The notes below the pieces were generated by a model. It had not been told where the DNA came from. It did no database searches and was given only the letters and a program-made list of their open reading frames with translations. The position numbers and the translations under genes were made by a program. From Branchiostoma floridae (Eukaryota; Chordata; Leptocardii; Amphioxiformes; Branchiostomatidae), in contig NC_049991.1 of NCBI RefSeq assembly GCF_000003815.2, positions 10,293,729 through 10,357,728 of the forward strand: 64,000 bases of DNA. Direction: 5' to 3'. This document shows, in pieces, positions 24,425 through 36,400 of the stretch; the stretch's first letter is position 1; each line of letters opens with the position of its first letter.

Positions 24425-26585
24425 GTGTTACATGTACACCCAAGGTAGTTTTATGGGCTATACAGATACAGGTCAGAGTAAATGTGAAGATTTAGAACTC
24501 GTGTTGCAATGCCCTTCCTAGAGCACCATCATTAGCTTTCCCAAATTGTGTTTCCCAATATATATAGCTGTTATGTTGACTTTTTTTACAATAAAAAAAG
24601 TTTTAATCCCATAATTAAGCAGTGGTGAGAAATATATAAACTTTCTATGCGTGGTTGTGGTAGACCCAAGTACACACTGTTCTCTGGACATGTTCCAAGT
24701 GCGGTTTTTGCCACCATACGTTTTTGTTAGGTTATTGTCCGGTCAAACACTTCAAAGTCGGTAGCCCTTGTCCAGTCCTGATATCCACACTGCAGGGCAG
24801 TAGTTGCGGTACACTGACTTCCCAAAATGAAATTTGGAAAAGGCTACTTCTTAAAGCAAAGATCCCACCTCAAAGGCAAACTCTGTCTATCTATCGTCTT
24901 TCCAACACTTAACCATGCGTTTTGCATGTCTGCTGCTTGTAGGCATGTAGGTAACCTTTTACGGTTTTAAATGATTTATTTCAATTAATTGCTCCCTTCT
25001 ACGCCAAGCCAATCATATCATTCTTACTCGCGTCACGCACGCGCCCATGAGGTACCTATGTCGCTGGCAATGAGCTATCATCAGTTAACGAGAAATTACT
25101 CCGACTACTCCCAATTTAACAATTATCAACGCTGGCCCCTTCGTGGTGACGCTTCGCGCCGATAAACCAGGTTTGACGGACGGGCACAGTACGCGGCCGT
25201 GTGATGCATAGCGGCGCTGTAGGCTAATGGCTAGCCGTCAGTTACAATCCAGTCAAAATCAGAGGCTTTTAGTCGCATCGTTTTGAAATAGAGATGGGGC
25301 GCATAAGTGCACCATTGAACGCACTTCCTGTAGGAAGATAAGCGTTCACTTGGTAATCTTTGATCAAGGTAAGCCTTTTACATAAGGAATACCCCCTTAA
25401 AGTCGTAATCAACGTGGCTGTCGATCCAAATTACCACCCAGCAACCTCCAACTAACCGCCACAGTCAGCTCACCCTGTGTCTCAGACGCCTTCCAGATAC
25501 TTACCGTTTGACTCAGTGGACCAGCACTGACGCAAACACGTCACTGAGTCTTTCGATCAGATGTTGACACGCCTTGCGTGGGTCAGTCATGTAACAGAAT
25601 TAGTGTCAAAATCTAATTTCACTGGCATCAAGCATTTAATCTAATCCGCGACATGCGTCAGAAACCTTTCAGAGTCCGGCTACTTTCAATTTCAGGGCAA
25701 ACTTCCAACACCTCCTGTGTATTGACATATAAGTGCACTCACGATGAAGCAGGGTGAACCCATTTGGACCTTCCCCGGGAGCCAGAGGGATGGGGAGGGT
25801 CAATGTTCGAATATGTACGTCCTGAATGTCAGCGTAGAGGTCAAAAGTCTCCAAGAACGCGTAAACAGTTGCCTTCTGTTTCATCGGATATTGGTAAATC
25901 TTCCTTTTGGTAACTGTAACTGATATCGTGCAAGACGTGAATGATAAAGAGATGAAGAACGAATCAACATGGCTTCGTTTGCTTATCTCTTTCATTTTCT
26001 TTCTCATTATTTCTAGAAGATTTGAAAATCCTTTAATACTTCTAATTTTAGGCAGGCCATTGACACGATAGGAGAGGAGAATGGAGCGGTTATATTTGGC
26101 TTAATGGAGGAGTGAAACTGATTATAGCATGACATGGAGAAGTGAGAAATGCCGGAAATTGAATCTCACCGTTAGATAGAGCATTATTGACTGTATTCAT
26201 GAAAAGTGGTCTCTATCAATAGGTTCTTAAATAGACTTAAGCTGCCGACGTGAATTGGCAGGGCACCATATATATATACCATACACACAAGATATAAAGG
26301 CGGCATTACAAAATCAATTGCGTTTTGCCTCCAGTTGTCAAAACACTATTAAATGCTCCATCAAGACGGATTTAAGAAACAGGTGGATTTGGAAAGTGAA
26401 GCATATGTCAATGACCCTAACTTTCCTGACTTGACAGAGTTGAATACACATCAGTGCTTCTTGGGTTTACATGGTTGATATACCGTTTGGCTAAGTGCAG
26501 TACTGATGTTTTTTGTCTGATAAGGCATTTTGCTTAGCATAGAACTATGTACAGTACTGGAGATGGAGAATAGAGGAATACTACG
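24425..26585. other. Intergenic; one protein-like minus-strand stretch
   Basis: The only notable item is 25740-25910 on the minus strand, an open stretch within the 112-codon frame 25669-26007. Its body (for example TFDLYADIQDVHI and LPIPLAPGEGPNGF) looks protein-like and ends at a GTGAGT donor. I cannot assign it to a family. The remainder shows nothing supportable. Confidence 0.3.
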
Positions 26586-26755
26586 CTGTAAAAATGGGAA
26601 ATGTTCGCGGGGATTTAATTTTGAGGTAACTTGGTCGAAAACGAAGTGTTCTGGGTGATTTAACGTTCAAGGCTAAAACTGACATGCAGGTTTTACTGTG
26701 AAATTGCAAAAATTGCGAACAGAAAGCAATCGCAAACATGCCCCCTTTTACAGTA
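26586..26755. mobile_element. MITE remnant (CTGTAAA...TTTACAGTA ends)
   Basis: ACGCTGTAAAAATGGGAAAT with TTCGCGGGGATTTAATTTT at the left and CAAACATGCCCCCTTTTACA plus GTA at the right resemble the ends of the MITE at 47554-47770. The ends are diverged, so this is probably an old copy. Confidence 0.55.
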
Positions 26756-27118
26756 AAGCGAACAACGGGAATGGTCGGAATTCATAAATAAATGCGGGTA
26801 TGTTTAGAACGAGACAGCTCCCTGTCAAAATCATAATTTCCACTTGAAGTGTTGTCATCAATTGACTCGTAAGGCTATGTCTTCTGTAAATTACATTAGG
26901 TCTACGGCTGTGACAACAACTTACACGTACTGTACGTTTGGAACCGCATTGTTAGCAGCGACACCTAGCTGCAGTGCACAGTGAACCGATCATTATTGCC
27001 CTGAAGAAGGTGACAGACGGTCAACACGTCATATTACTCGTTAGTTGTGAATAAAGATATCTTGTTATTCGCCAAACTGATGCAATTATGCAATTATTCG
27101 ACAACTCTTTATGCATTT

Positions 27119-27280
27119 TCAAACCGGAGCCCGGTTGGGCAGCTTTCGGGAACTAAAAGTACAATAGAAGAGACAATAAAGCACACAGAACTGAACAAAA
27201 TTAGTATTTTCTGTATATTCCGTAATTGAGCTTTCATTTTTCGCTTCCGCAAACATCCCGGCCGGGCTCCGGTTTAGAAA
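27119..27280. mobile_element. GC-rich MITE (AAACCGGAGCCCGG ends)
   Basis: It begins AAACCGGAGCCCGGTTGGGC and ends CCCGGCCGGGCTCCGGTTT. The interior is AT-rich. It belongs to the same family as the two elements at 44.8-45.2 kb. Confidence 0.8.
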
Positions 27281-27392
27281 TGGATCAAGTACTAGTATAG
27301 CCTCCATAGCCTCTTTGGGGCCTTTTTTGGGCTCATAATACACTTTTGCTGAGCCCGGCCGGGATGTTTGCGGAAGCGAAAAATGAAAGCTC
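27228..27392. repeat. Perfect 42-bp inverted repeat
   Basis: 27228-27269 and 27351-27392 are exact reverse complements, separated by 81 bp. The left arm is the right end of the MITE at 27119-27280. The right arm begins a second, head-to-head copy (GCCCGGCCGGGATGTTTGCG). Confidence 0.9.
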
Positions 27393-28093
27393 TATTAAGA
27401 AATATACAGAAATTATTCTCAAGACTAGTTTTTTTTTTTCTTCCTATAAGCGCATTTTTTGGGAAATTGATTTACCGCCAGCAGTTTCAGCAGGTGGATG
27501 CCTTAAGTCGGTAATGTCCTGGTGCAACTTTCCATTAAGCGGTTCCCGGAAGCAAGTTTTTCAATCAGGAATTCGATGATTGAAGGATCTGAATTACAAA
27601 GGCAGGCACAAATTGAATGTATCCTATGCAGGCATTCTTCCCTCAAGACCGGAAGGGAGAGGCGGTGCAAAAGCGAACCTCTTAGACGTTAGTAGACAAC
27701 CTGGCTGCCCTTTCCTCGCTTTTGCTCCATTCTTCTTTAAAATAACTTTGTAATCTTCAATGGGGAAAGTCCTTGGTCATCCGTACTTAGCAAGATTGAG
27801 AAAAAACCATATTCTATACGGCATAAAACGATTAACATTATACGGTTAGGCAGGATTCTGTCATTTCAGGCCACTGTCAAGGACGCCTCTAGCTCTTCTT
27901 ACTGAAGTATAATATAACTAGTGAAGAATCTAGACGTTACGGCACCGTCACTTGCTATAAGGCGATTCACCATTCTTACTCCGTGTGCGCAAGTCAAGGG
28001 TAAAGGCCTCTGGCTTGTGAACAGTTCTTGTCTCGAGTCTCAGAGTCGACGATGCTTTTTACATACGAACGTTCGCGGTTTCTTGCGACAAAT

Positions 28094-28094
<1 letters not shown>
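27393..28094. other. Intergenic, no gene seen
   Basis: Continuation of the second GC-rich MITE copy for a short distance, then sequence without recognisable features. Confidence 0.4.
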
Positions 28095-28155
<61 letters not shown>

Positions 28156-28171
28156 ATACACACACACACAC
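28095..28171. repeat. (CA)n microsatellite
   Basis: A nearly uninterrupted CA dinucleotide run with two CATA interruptions near its right end (about 28150-28158). Frames of repeated TH or CV residues across it are artefacts. Confidence 0.98.
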
Positions 28172-29636
28172 TGCCTCATTGCCTGTACGTGACCTTCGCC
28201 GGTTCATTACAAGTTGTCTTACTTTCCCGGCTGTAATTTCCCCCCAAAATTTTCTAACTATGAGTCTCTGATAGAGTGGCAATCAACGACAGTGCCACCG
28301 TCAATCATCACTTGAAGTACATATAGTATATTGCTAAACTTTTTTCCAACACGTGAGGTATTCACGGATCAAATTTAAGTACATGTAATTGACATGGACA
28401 AACAGTTGATCTTGATGTATGCATATATCTTGTAATGTCCACTTCAGTCTAAACGTATGTGATAGCAACTGCGACGGAAATTGCTCTTATATGTCATACA
28501 GCACAGGGCTTTTAAAAGGCCACGTTTTAACGACTTTTCGTGTTTCCAACTTTGCTGCTCGTAACCCTTTTATCACGGCCACCAGCTAAAATTTGCCTTT
28601 AAAATTCAATATCATCGACCATCGGGGTTTCCAATTCAGTTTTTGTAATTTCTTTCCCATGACCTTACTACCTGGGTACCTGCAAAGTTGATGACCTGTT
28701 CTACCCACGGATTTTTTACTACACCAATAACTGTATATTTTTATTGCCATTGCGAGAAACCGGTGAGTTCATTTCCTTGTAGTACCAACGCCATATGTTC
28801 CTGAGGGATTTAGGCAATACTATTTCCTATGCTTTCAGGCTTCCCGGCTATGCAACGGACACATTTGTGAACCCACGCCCAAGTTCAAGCTAAGTTTTGT
28901 CAACTTTTCATCCTTTCACTGTTGCAATGCACTCAGTTGTAGTCCATCAAGACCTTGCTCGCACTTCTACAGCGGGCAAAGTCGTCAAGACATTCATGAC
29001 TTAACTTGCCATTGAGGATAATTAGCATTTAAAAATCGGACTCATGATCATACTACATGCTATCTAACCAGCTAACAGTATCGAAGCTACAAACTAGTGA
29101 ACATACAATAAGACAACATAAAGTACATTTACATACGTTTTACTGGAAAGGCCAAAGCATGTAAATTATATGTATGACATCCTCTGCAGACTGCAAAATC
29201 AATGAGATGGGAAGAAAAAAAAAACATGGGTAAAAAAAGGGCTAGAATGCCAAAATAGAGACCATAAACGTTGTAACAAGAATTTAAGGAACAAAGAAAA
29301 TTATATGATTACAGCCAAGTCATTCCTGTATTCGGGAAGTGAACTATCTAAAAATGGCCCTAGTGTGGTAGACTGGCATCACTTATCAAGTTGGCAATTA
29401 CACTCATGACTTCATGGTGGTGCCCTTTTTTATAACTATCCAACTAGTTTCACTTTTACAATTACAACAGTCATTGTTTCCTCGCGAATGTTACTTCTAC
29501 AAGTACAATCTTTAGGCTACAACACAGCATATTTTCCCATTTTGGTACTTTTTCGTGGTGTTGACCAGCGCGCTGATGCCATCCATACAATTTTTTTGCT
29601 GTGGCCTTCAATGATACTGACATGCGCAAAGAGGTT
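28172..29636. other. Upstream flank of NUF2, no gene seen
   Basis: AT-rich flank with A-rich runs near 29215-29240. The 66-codon minus-strand frame 29471-29671 lies against the NUF2 promoter; I see no reason to call it a divergent gene. Confidence 0.4.
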
Positions 29637-29750
29637 CTCGTTCCCTGGGAACGAGCTGACGCAATGATCACGTGACCTAATTTGACACCAGAACGAGGCT
29701 GCGCGGCCAGTACAAATTACGACGCCATCTTGTTGTCGGTGGTTTGAAAA
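29637..29750 (+). promoter_or_regulatory. Putative NUF2 promoter: palindrome, E-box, YY1-like and CHR-like motifs
   Basis: The sequence shows a perfect 9-bp inverted repeat with a one-base centre at 29637-29655 (CTCGTTCCC/GGGAACGAG). A CACGTG E-box lies at 29669-29674, GCCATCTTG (the reverse of the YY1 core AAGATGGC) at 29724-29732, and TTTGAA (the CHR hexamer) at 29743-29748. Mammalian NUF2 is a G2/M gene of the DREAM/MuvB-CHR class, so a CHR at this place fits the gene's expected cell-cycle control. Function in this species is inferred. No TATA box is evident. Confidence 0.45.
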
Positions 29751-29794
29751 TACGAGAGTTGGACTGCAACCTTCGTTTCTTTCTCTTTCACGGG
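29724..29794 (+). other. NUF2: NUF2 non-coding first exon (5' UTR), approximate start
   Basis: A consensus donor (G|GTGAGT) begins at 29795, preceded by a pyrimidine-rich leader without an ATG in good context. Splicing to the acceptor at 30453-30454 (after a strong pyrimidine tract) gives a 13-nt leader in exon 2 and then the ATG at 30468. A second possible acceptor is at 30430-30431. The transcription start is not determinable by eye; I place it near the GCCATCTTG motif. Intron 1 is therefore about 660 nt. Confidence 0.6.
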
Positions 29795-30467
29795 GTGAGT
29801 TGTTTTACGACGATTGTAGAACAGATACGTATGCCATGTGCAGAGTATGTGATGTCCAAATTTGACTGGTGTTGTGTTTACACTGTATAATCACGGCACA
29901 GCATTTGAAACTCGGTTTATACATTATATAAATTTAGGGTAGATGCCCCCCTCCCCCAAACACTCATTTACACGATGATTTTAGACAGTATTTTGTAATA
30001 GTATAAGTCTACATATAGCCATTATTACCTGCCCAAATAGAATTATGATAAAATCATAACAGATTGTGAGTGGTTTTCGTTGTTATGTTGTATGCACTAC
30101 CGACGAAAATAGACTTGTTTTCTCGGTATGCGTTTGATTTATGGGATTTTTGTCAGTGTCATAATATTTTTATGGTTCGAACGTAATTTCTTGCCAGCTG
30201 CTCCACTGTATGGTTATTTTCTACCGCTCCCCTCACTATTCATTATCAAATCTATATTTTTGTTCTGGCAAGAGAGAAGTTAATTCTTCTTTATCAAGAA
30301 AGCAAAGAAATGAAATAATTTGGACACACACAAAGTAAACTCTTGTCTGTACAGTAGCCCATTTATATATGTAGAGAACGTCCCACCAGGCCATTAACTT
30401 CATGCACTAAACTCCCCCTACACACCCACAGGTCCTTTACCTCCTGTTGCCCAGTAGACAGATCAAG

Positions 30468-33400
30468 ATGGAGAACCTCCCACCAGGCCACGAGTATTTT
30501 GACTTCCCGCGGCTGCCCATACCGCAGATCGCGCAGGAGTGTCGTGATGGTGCCCTGGGACCGGACGCCACCTGGCTCTCCGAGGACCACCTAAAGAAAC
30601 CAGAGGTACGTTAAGACTAGATGCCAGAACGTCAAGTGTGGATGCCAGATCCATGGGGGGCAAACTAATTGATACCAATCCTGTCTGCTATACCCTTCAG
30701 CATGCAGGTTCTAATAGTAATAGTATACAACATATCCCTGAGCCCCACTCAAAGACTTGTTGTTAAATGTAAACTAATGTTAAAAAATAAATGTTACATC
30801 ATGACTGTTAAGAAGACTTCATATTTGCCAGTATCACTATCAGGAGGGTTACCAGAATTAGAATAGTCCATGTTTGACTGCTCAAACTATTAAAGTACTT
30901 TTGTACAGTTATTTATGAGATGAGTATACATGCAAGGTTGGGACTGGGATCTGTGCATGTATATCCTTATGACAAGGCTAACACCCTTTTCTCCCCTCGA
31001 CAGGTGGACACCATACAGAGTATATATGCTATCATACTGCAGTCTGCCCTCGGCATCACACAGGAGCAGATCACTCAGGTAACATTTTATGTACAAATTT
31101 TTTTGGTCAAGAATTTCAAGAAACTATTTTTTCAACATTTCTTCAAAGGGAGAAGGTCGTCAAGTGAAATCTATGGAGTCTGGGGGTGATACCGGTACAA
31201 AACCATTTTTTCTTGTTGGACCTTGTCCAGAAAAAACGGACCTACAAAAAAATCAGTGAACCAGATTTTGGACTGATTGGAATGGAAGATGAACAGATTA
31301 TATTTTGGGAAGCAATATTGGGGGCTTAGAGTACCAGTCCAGAAAAATAACGAGCAAGAGCAAACTACAGTCAAACTTGGTCTGAGTTAACAGAAGCAAT
31401 TAGTGTTCTTTGCATTATTATTTAGTGTTCTTGCCCATTCACAAGTTTCCACATGAAAATTAAAATCAGGCTCACATCCGAACATATACTGTACCTGAAT
31501 TTTCTGTACCCATCTCCAATGGAGCCTGAATATGATTTGATGCCAGGTGTTTTCTGTTGCAGGTACAGTTTGAGGGGACAGAAGAACTGGAGCACAAAGA
31601 CATCCATGAGGAGGCTATCCCTCAGATTCACTTCTTCTTTGCCATGTAAGTTCAACGTACATGTCATGTGTAGTGTCTAAGTTCTCACCTTACAATATTA
31701 TACTGTATACTGTAATGATCAGGTAGTTGAGCCATTGATTCTGTTTCAAGTACTGTTTTGATACTATTTACTATTGCTCTCTTTTTTTTGTTCTCCAGGC
31801 AACGTTTTATGTATTCATGTGGAGCACGGGACTTCAAGATCAAGGACATTCTGGATCCAAGTGTGTAATGTTATTGTATTCATTTTTCTCAGCAATATAT
31901 ACTTATTCTGTTTATTATGGCTGTTTTATGCACATTTCATTTACCTTTGTTGTTGTTTTTTTAATTTGCTGTTGAAATTGTTTTTGATTCACACGTCCTT
32001 TTTTTGTATTTGTGCTCTTTTCTTCAGAACCCAAGAGAACAACCAAGTTTCTGAGTGCTGCAATCAACTTCCTGAAGTTCCGCGATCAGCGATTGCAGAC
32101 GTACGAATCAATCAAGGAAGAAAAGGTAGCTCTTATCCACCCTCCATGTCAATTTGAGTCGACATTGGTGTTCATCAGCCATGTTACGCCTCAGGATGTT
32201 GTAAATGTGGACTTGATGATGTGATTGTTCTGTTGATACGGTATTGAACAGGTTGCAGTGCAGGAAGAATATGCCAGACTACAGAAGAGTAATGACGAGC
32301 TGCGGGCAAAAATCAACCAGATCAGGTAAAAGTCTGTTTAGTGTTTCCTGGGAGATTTGAAGAGTAGAGTTTCAAAATGATGCTCTCAGCAGGGATATAG
32401 CATATCTCACTGCTACAGAGTGAGACTTAAAGAGAGTGTAGTACTGATATTGCAGTCGTGACATCCACAGGCATGTACTTCAAAAGTTACTTTTAAGTTC
32501 CATGTGATTTAATTTTGCAGTAAGGAGAAGTGGCGTGTTTGCCATGACTTGAGTTTGCAATAGTGCTATAGTTGCATATAGCTGAAACACTAATGCCTTT
32601 ACTAACAGCCAGCCACTGTAAACTTGAATGCACTTGCAGTATACTGTACAGCAAAGTTGGGAAGACAAGGCAGTTTCTAAAGCTTTAATGCATCTATGCC
32701 TGTCAACAATGCACCTATCAACAATTCCCCTGCTGGTAGCTAGGAATCCGGGATGCTGCAGCTAGCCCCCTACTAATTGTTTGTCTTGACAGTCTTGTCT
32801 TGTCTTGTCACATTTATCAGATAGATACTACAATATAGAATAGGGCTTCAAATACATGCAAGGTCATACTTGCATTTGTGCAAGTAAGTTTGAAACTTAC
32901 TCAGAGGACTTTTTGGTTGTGTCATCTAAAAGTTGCTACCATGAAGAATGGCAGAATTTAGCTGTCAAACACAGTTTGCAAAGTGATCTATTTTGTAATT
33001 TTAGTCATTACTTCTTTAGTCACGGTGCAAGTTAAATGCCCAATTGTGGGTTCCTACTGAAATTACTGGTATAGACCATTTGATGCCATCAGTTGTTAGA
33101 GTTATGAGTGCAATAACCTTGTTTCTGACTTTGCTAGGATATGGCGTTATCAGTGTGACTGTGAAGTACATTGTATGTCAGTGGAACAGGTACATTGTGT
33201 GACCCAACATTTGACATTTGAATGTCTACAGGGCAGCAAGAGCTGAGCATGAGCCACAAGTCCGTGAGGTGTGTATTAAACATTTGCAGAACTGTCTAGA
33301 TCAAGTTTTGTTCGATATTTACTTCTTGTATATGAAATTTCAAGATAGATCTTTGTGGAGTGGATTTTGTTTAAATATATTGATCGTTTATTGAGTGTTA

Positions 33401-36400
33401 TATATGCATTTTTCACAGGTCCAGCAAGAAGTGGACAAGTTAAAAGCTGGCATACAGGAGGGCCAGAGACATCAGGTAAATTGTGCATGGCTATGTCACA
33501 ACATTTCTTTCTATGTAATAACTACACCATATGTTTACAGCAAACTATTGTCTTGGCACATAGTTAAAAGAACAGACTAGAGAGGATTAGGGGATGAACT
33601 TCAGTGGCAATATTTGATCGTTCAACAGTTGGTGAATAATTGATTCTGTTGCTATTGTCCACTGCTTTTTTCTTGCTTTTTTCATCCGTGTTTTTCATCC
33701 CTGCAAAGCAAAAACTTTCTCCAATTTCACACACACACACAGGTGCACGAAACTTATCCTTCCTGCCAGTGCCAAGCAGATAATTAGAATTTGGCAGACA
33801 GTAAGTTCCTGTGTGACCACACAGAAATCAAACATCTTCACTTGCCAAGCAAGGGGTTTTTACAGACCAGAATCAATAGCACAATTTCCGAAGGAACTAA
33901 ACCACCTTTCTGTACACCCCACCACCTGTTAAAACATACATGAGATCAAACTGTGTGACAAATCTCAGCAGAAGAAACTGTTGACATCTAATATTTGTAG
34001 TGCTATTGTTCAGCGCAGAATCCAAATGTGACTGTATATCACTGTTATTATCTCTACAGGAAACCCAGTCTTCAGCCATGGCAGAGATGGAGAAGACTAT
34101 TGAAGGAAGGAATACCAAATTGGTACGTATTACTCCTGGCAAATCACATGGAGAGAACATTTGTTTCCATTTCATTAGAGAACTTTTCTTTTACTTTAAT
34201 GTATTTGCCACAGGCACTTTGACATTATTGTTCCCATGAGTTATTTTTATAGGTTTAATGGTTTCTAAGTTCTGAATCATGGTGCAAAATATACTTAGTC
34301 TAGCAGTGCCATGGTAAGTTCAAGACTGAAAAAAAGGTCACTTGTATATAAGTTGTAAAAATAAATATACGTATACCTGAAGCTTGAAGGAAAAGTCCAA
34401 GTTTCATTCTGAATGGATGTGTTTCACTGAAAGATGGTCCTATGGTTTCATTGCCACTCCAGAAATCGCTAGACTTTTGGCCCACAAAACTTCATCATTC
34501 CTGTATACTATTATACATGTACAACTTAGGGTCATTGTGAATGACTTTATCACCAAACTGCATCTTTAGATCGAGGCAGCTTGAAATATTGCCGGTGAAT
34601 CGGTGCCCTGAAAATTCAACTTACAATCCGTCTTCCTTATGCGGTGGTGGAATGACTTGCAAAACTCTTGCACATTGAAATGGAGATGAAGAAACCCAGT
34701 TCTGAATGCAACTACATTTTGTATTGTCACCCAAGTGTAAAAGGCTATCCACAAAATAACCTCTCTCTAAGATTCCCTGCTGGCTGCTCTTTTTGAACAA
34801 GTCTATCTCCACATAGTTAGGTTCCCTTGAACGGAGATGTGCTGTATATAACCAAGCCTCCATGAATACATGAATGCCACCCATTAGTCTTGTACAGGTG
34901 CTGGTATTTAACATGTCCCACATGCCAGTCAGGGGGTTGGCTTGATGCCCGATGTCTTTGTTGGAGTGCTTATGTATAAGGCCTTGTCAGACATGTATCT
35001 GATGTATGTGTGCAGGTGTGCGACCCCAGCCGTCAAACCAAGTCATTAAGCCGTACAGTTGTCACAACTGGACTAAATTGTAACCATTTTCCTACGACAC
35101 GGGGCCAGAGTCATTAAGGGTCGGCTGCTTGTGGAATATAGAATAAGCACTATGAAGTCTCCAATGTGAAAAAGGGCTATTGTTGATTCCTAAGTGGAGG
35201 GCTTCAATTTGGAGGTTCTAATGGGCATAGCTATGGAAATATAAAAGTGTTCCACATCAGAGAACATGCCTGACATGATTTACTGAATCATCGCAAAATG
35301 GAGGACTTCAAATCGGAGAGAGTCATCAAGAATCCATTAGAAGTAGGCGAAATGTGAACCTTGAGGCATTGTGCATCAAGGACATCAGAAAAATGGCAGC
35401 AGGGTAAAAAGGGCAGGTTTGCCCCAATCTATCACCTGATTGTTAAAGGTGAGTGCTTCTGGGCAGGATTTCCCCCTAGAAGGTTGTCCTGATAGTAGAG
35501 TTATAAGTAGTGTGAATTTGAATATCACATAAAGTGATTGGATTACTCTGCTAAAAGCCTTGGTTTATCGCCATCATCAGTTTAAGGTCTTGTGCTTTGT
35601 CATCAGGCTCGGCTGAAGGATGACATCAAGAGCACCAAAGAGGAGGGGGACAAGCTGCGCTCCAAGATCGTGCAGTCTCCCGAGAGGATGAAGGGGGAGA
35701 TGGGGAGGATGGAGAGGAGTATCAAAACTCTAAAGGTCACCAAGGAGCAAAAGGTACAACCACCATGATAAACCCATATGTCATGTGGATAACATTTCTT
35801 CATCTGTTTTAATTTGGATGATGTACAATGTGTTAACGGGAAGTGGAATACATGTTCCATCACCACAAAAGTTGCTGAATGGTTAGATGTTTCAGATAGC
35901 ATCCACTATCTTTTTTCAGTTACTGAGACAAAGTGGATGCTGTCTGAAACATCTATCCACATGCTTTTAGAAACTTTTTATCTCATAACCTGGATGTCTA
36001 AACTTCATTGACATAGCAGCTCCATGATAACATTGTATTTGTTAAAGACATGCTACAGGCAAAGTAGCTCAATTTATGACATGGATGTCCAGGATGAAGG
36101 TAAGCCATCCAGGTAATAAGATATGGGTGTAGCTGTTTGGTGTAGCTTCATTTATCGTTGAACCACAGGCACAGTCCCAAATTAAGTTTGGTTGTTTCAT
36201 GAATTCAGCATCAAAGCCAGCTAAACACAACAGGGTTTCAAGTCGATATGAAACTTTAGGATAGCCTGAAGTGTCTGTCAGAACACAATATTACTTGCTA
36301 CTCAGCAGAGTACAGAATTTACAACCTCTGCCTACAGACCTTGGACTGAACTGAACTGACTTATCTTAAGATTAGGTTTTGTAGCTAGAGTTATGTGAAG

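Noticed and set aside
25740-25910. Isocitrate dehydrogenase-like exon
   Set aside because: A short TFDLYA resemblance to IDH3 subunits does not extend to the neighbouring conserved residues, so no family is assigned.
27921-28282. Frames of repeated TH or CV residues on both strands across 28.1 kb
   Set aside because: They simply read through the (CA)n microsatellite and have no other coding support.
29471-29671. Divergent gene sharing the NUF2 promoter
   Set aside because: The 66-codon frame matches no family and lacks splice or start-context support; E-box and palindrome suffice as promoter elements of NUF2.
31774-32157. 127-codon frame inside NUF2
   Set aside because: It crosses the end of exon 5, an intron and exon 6 in mixed frames; it is a shadow of the spliced gene.
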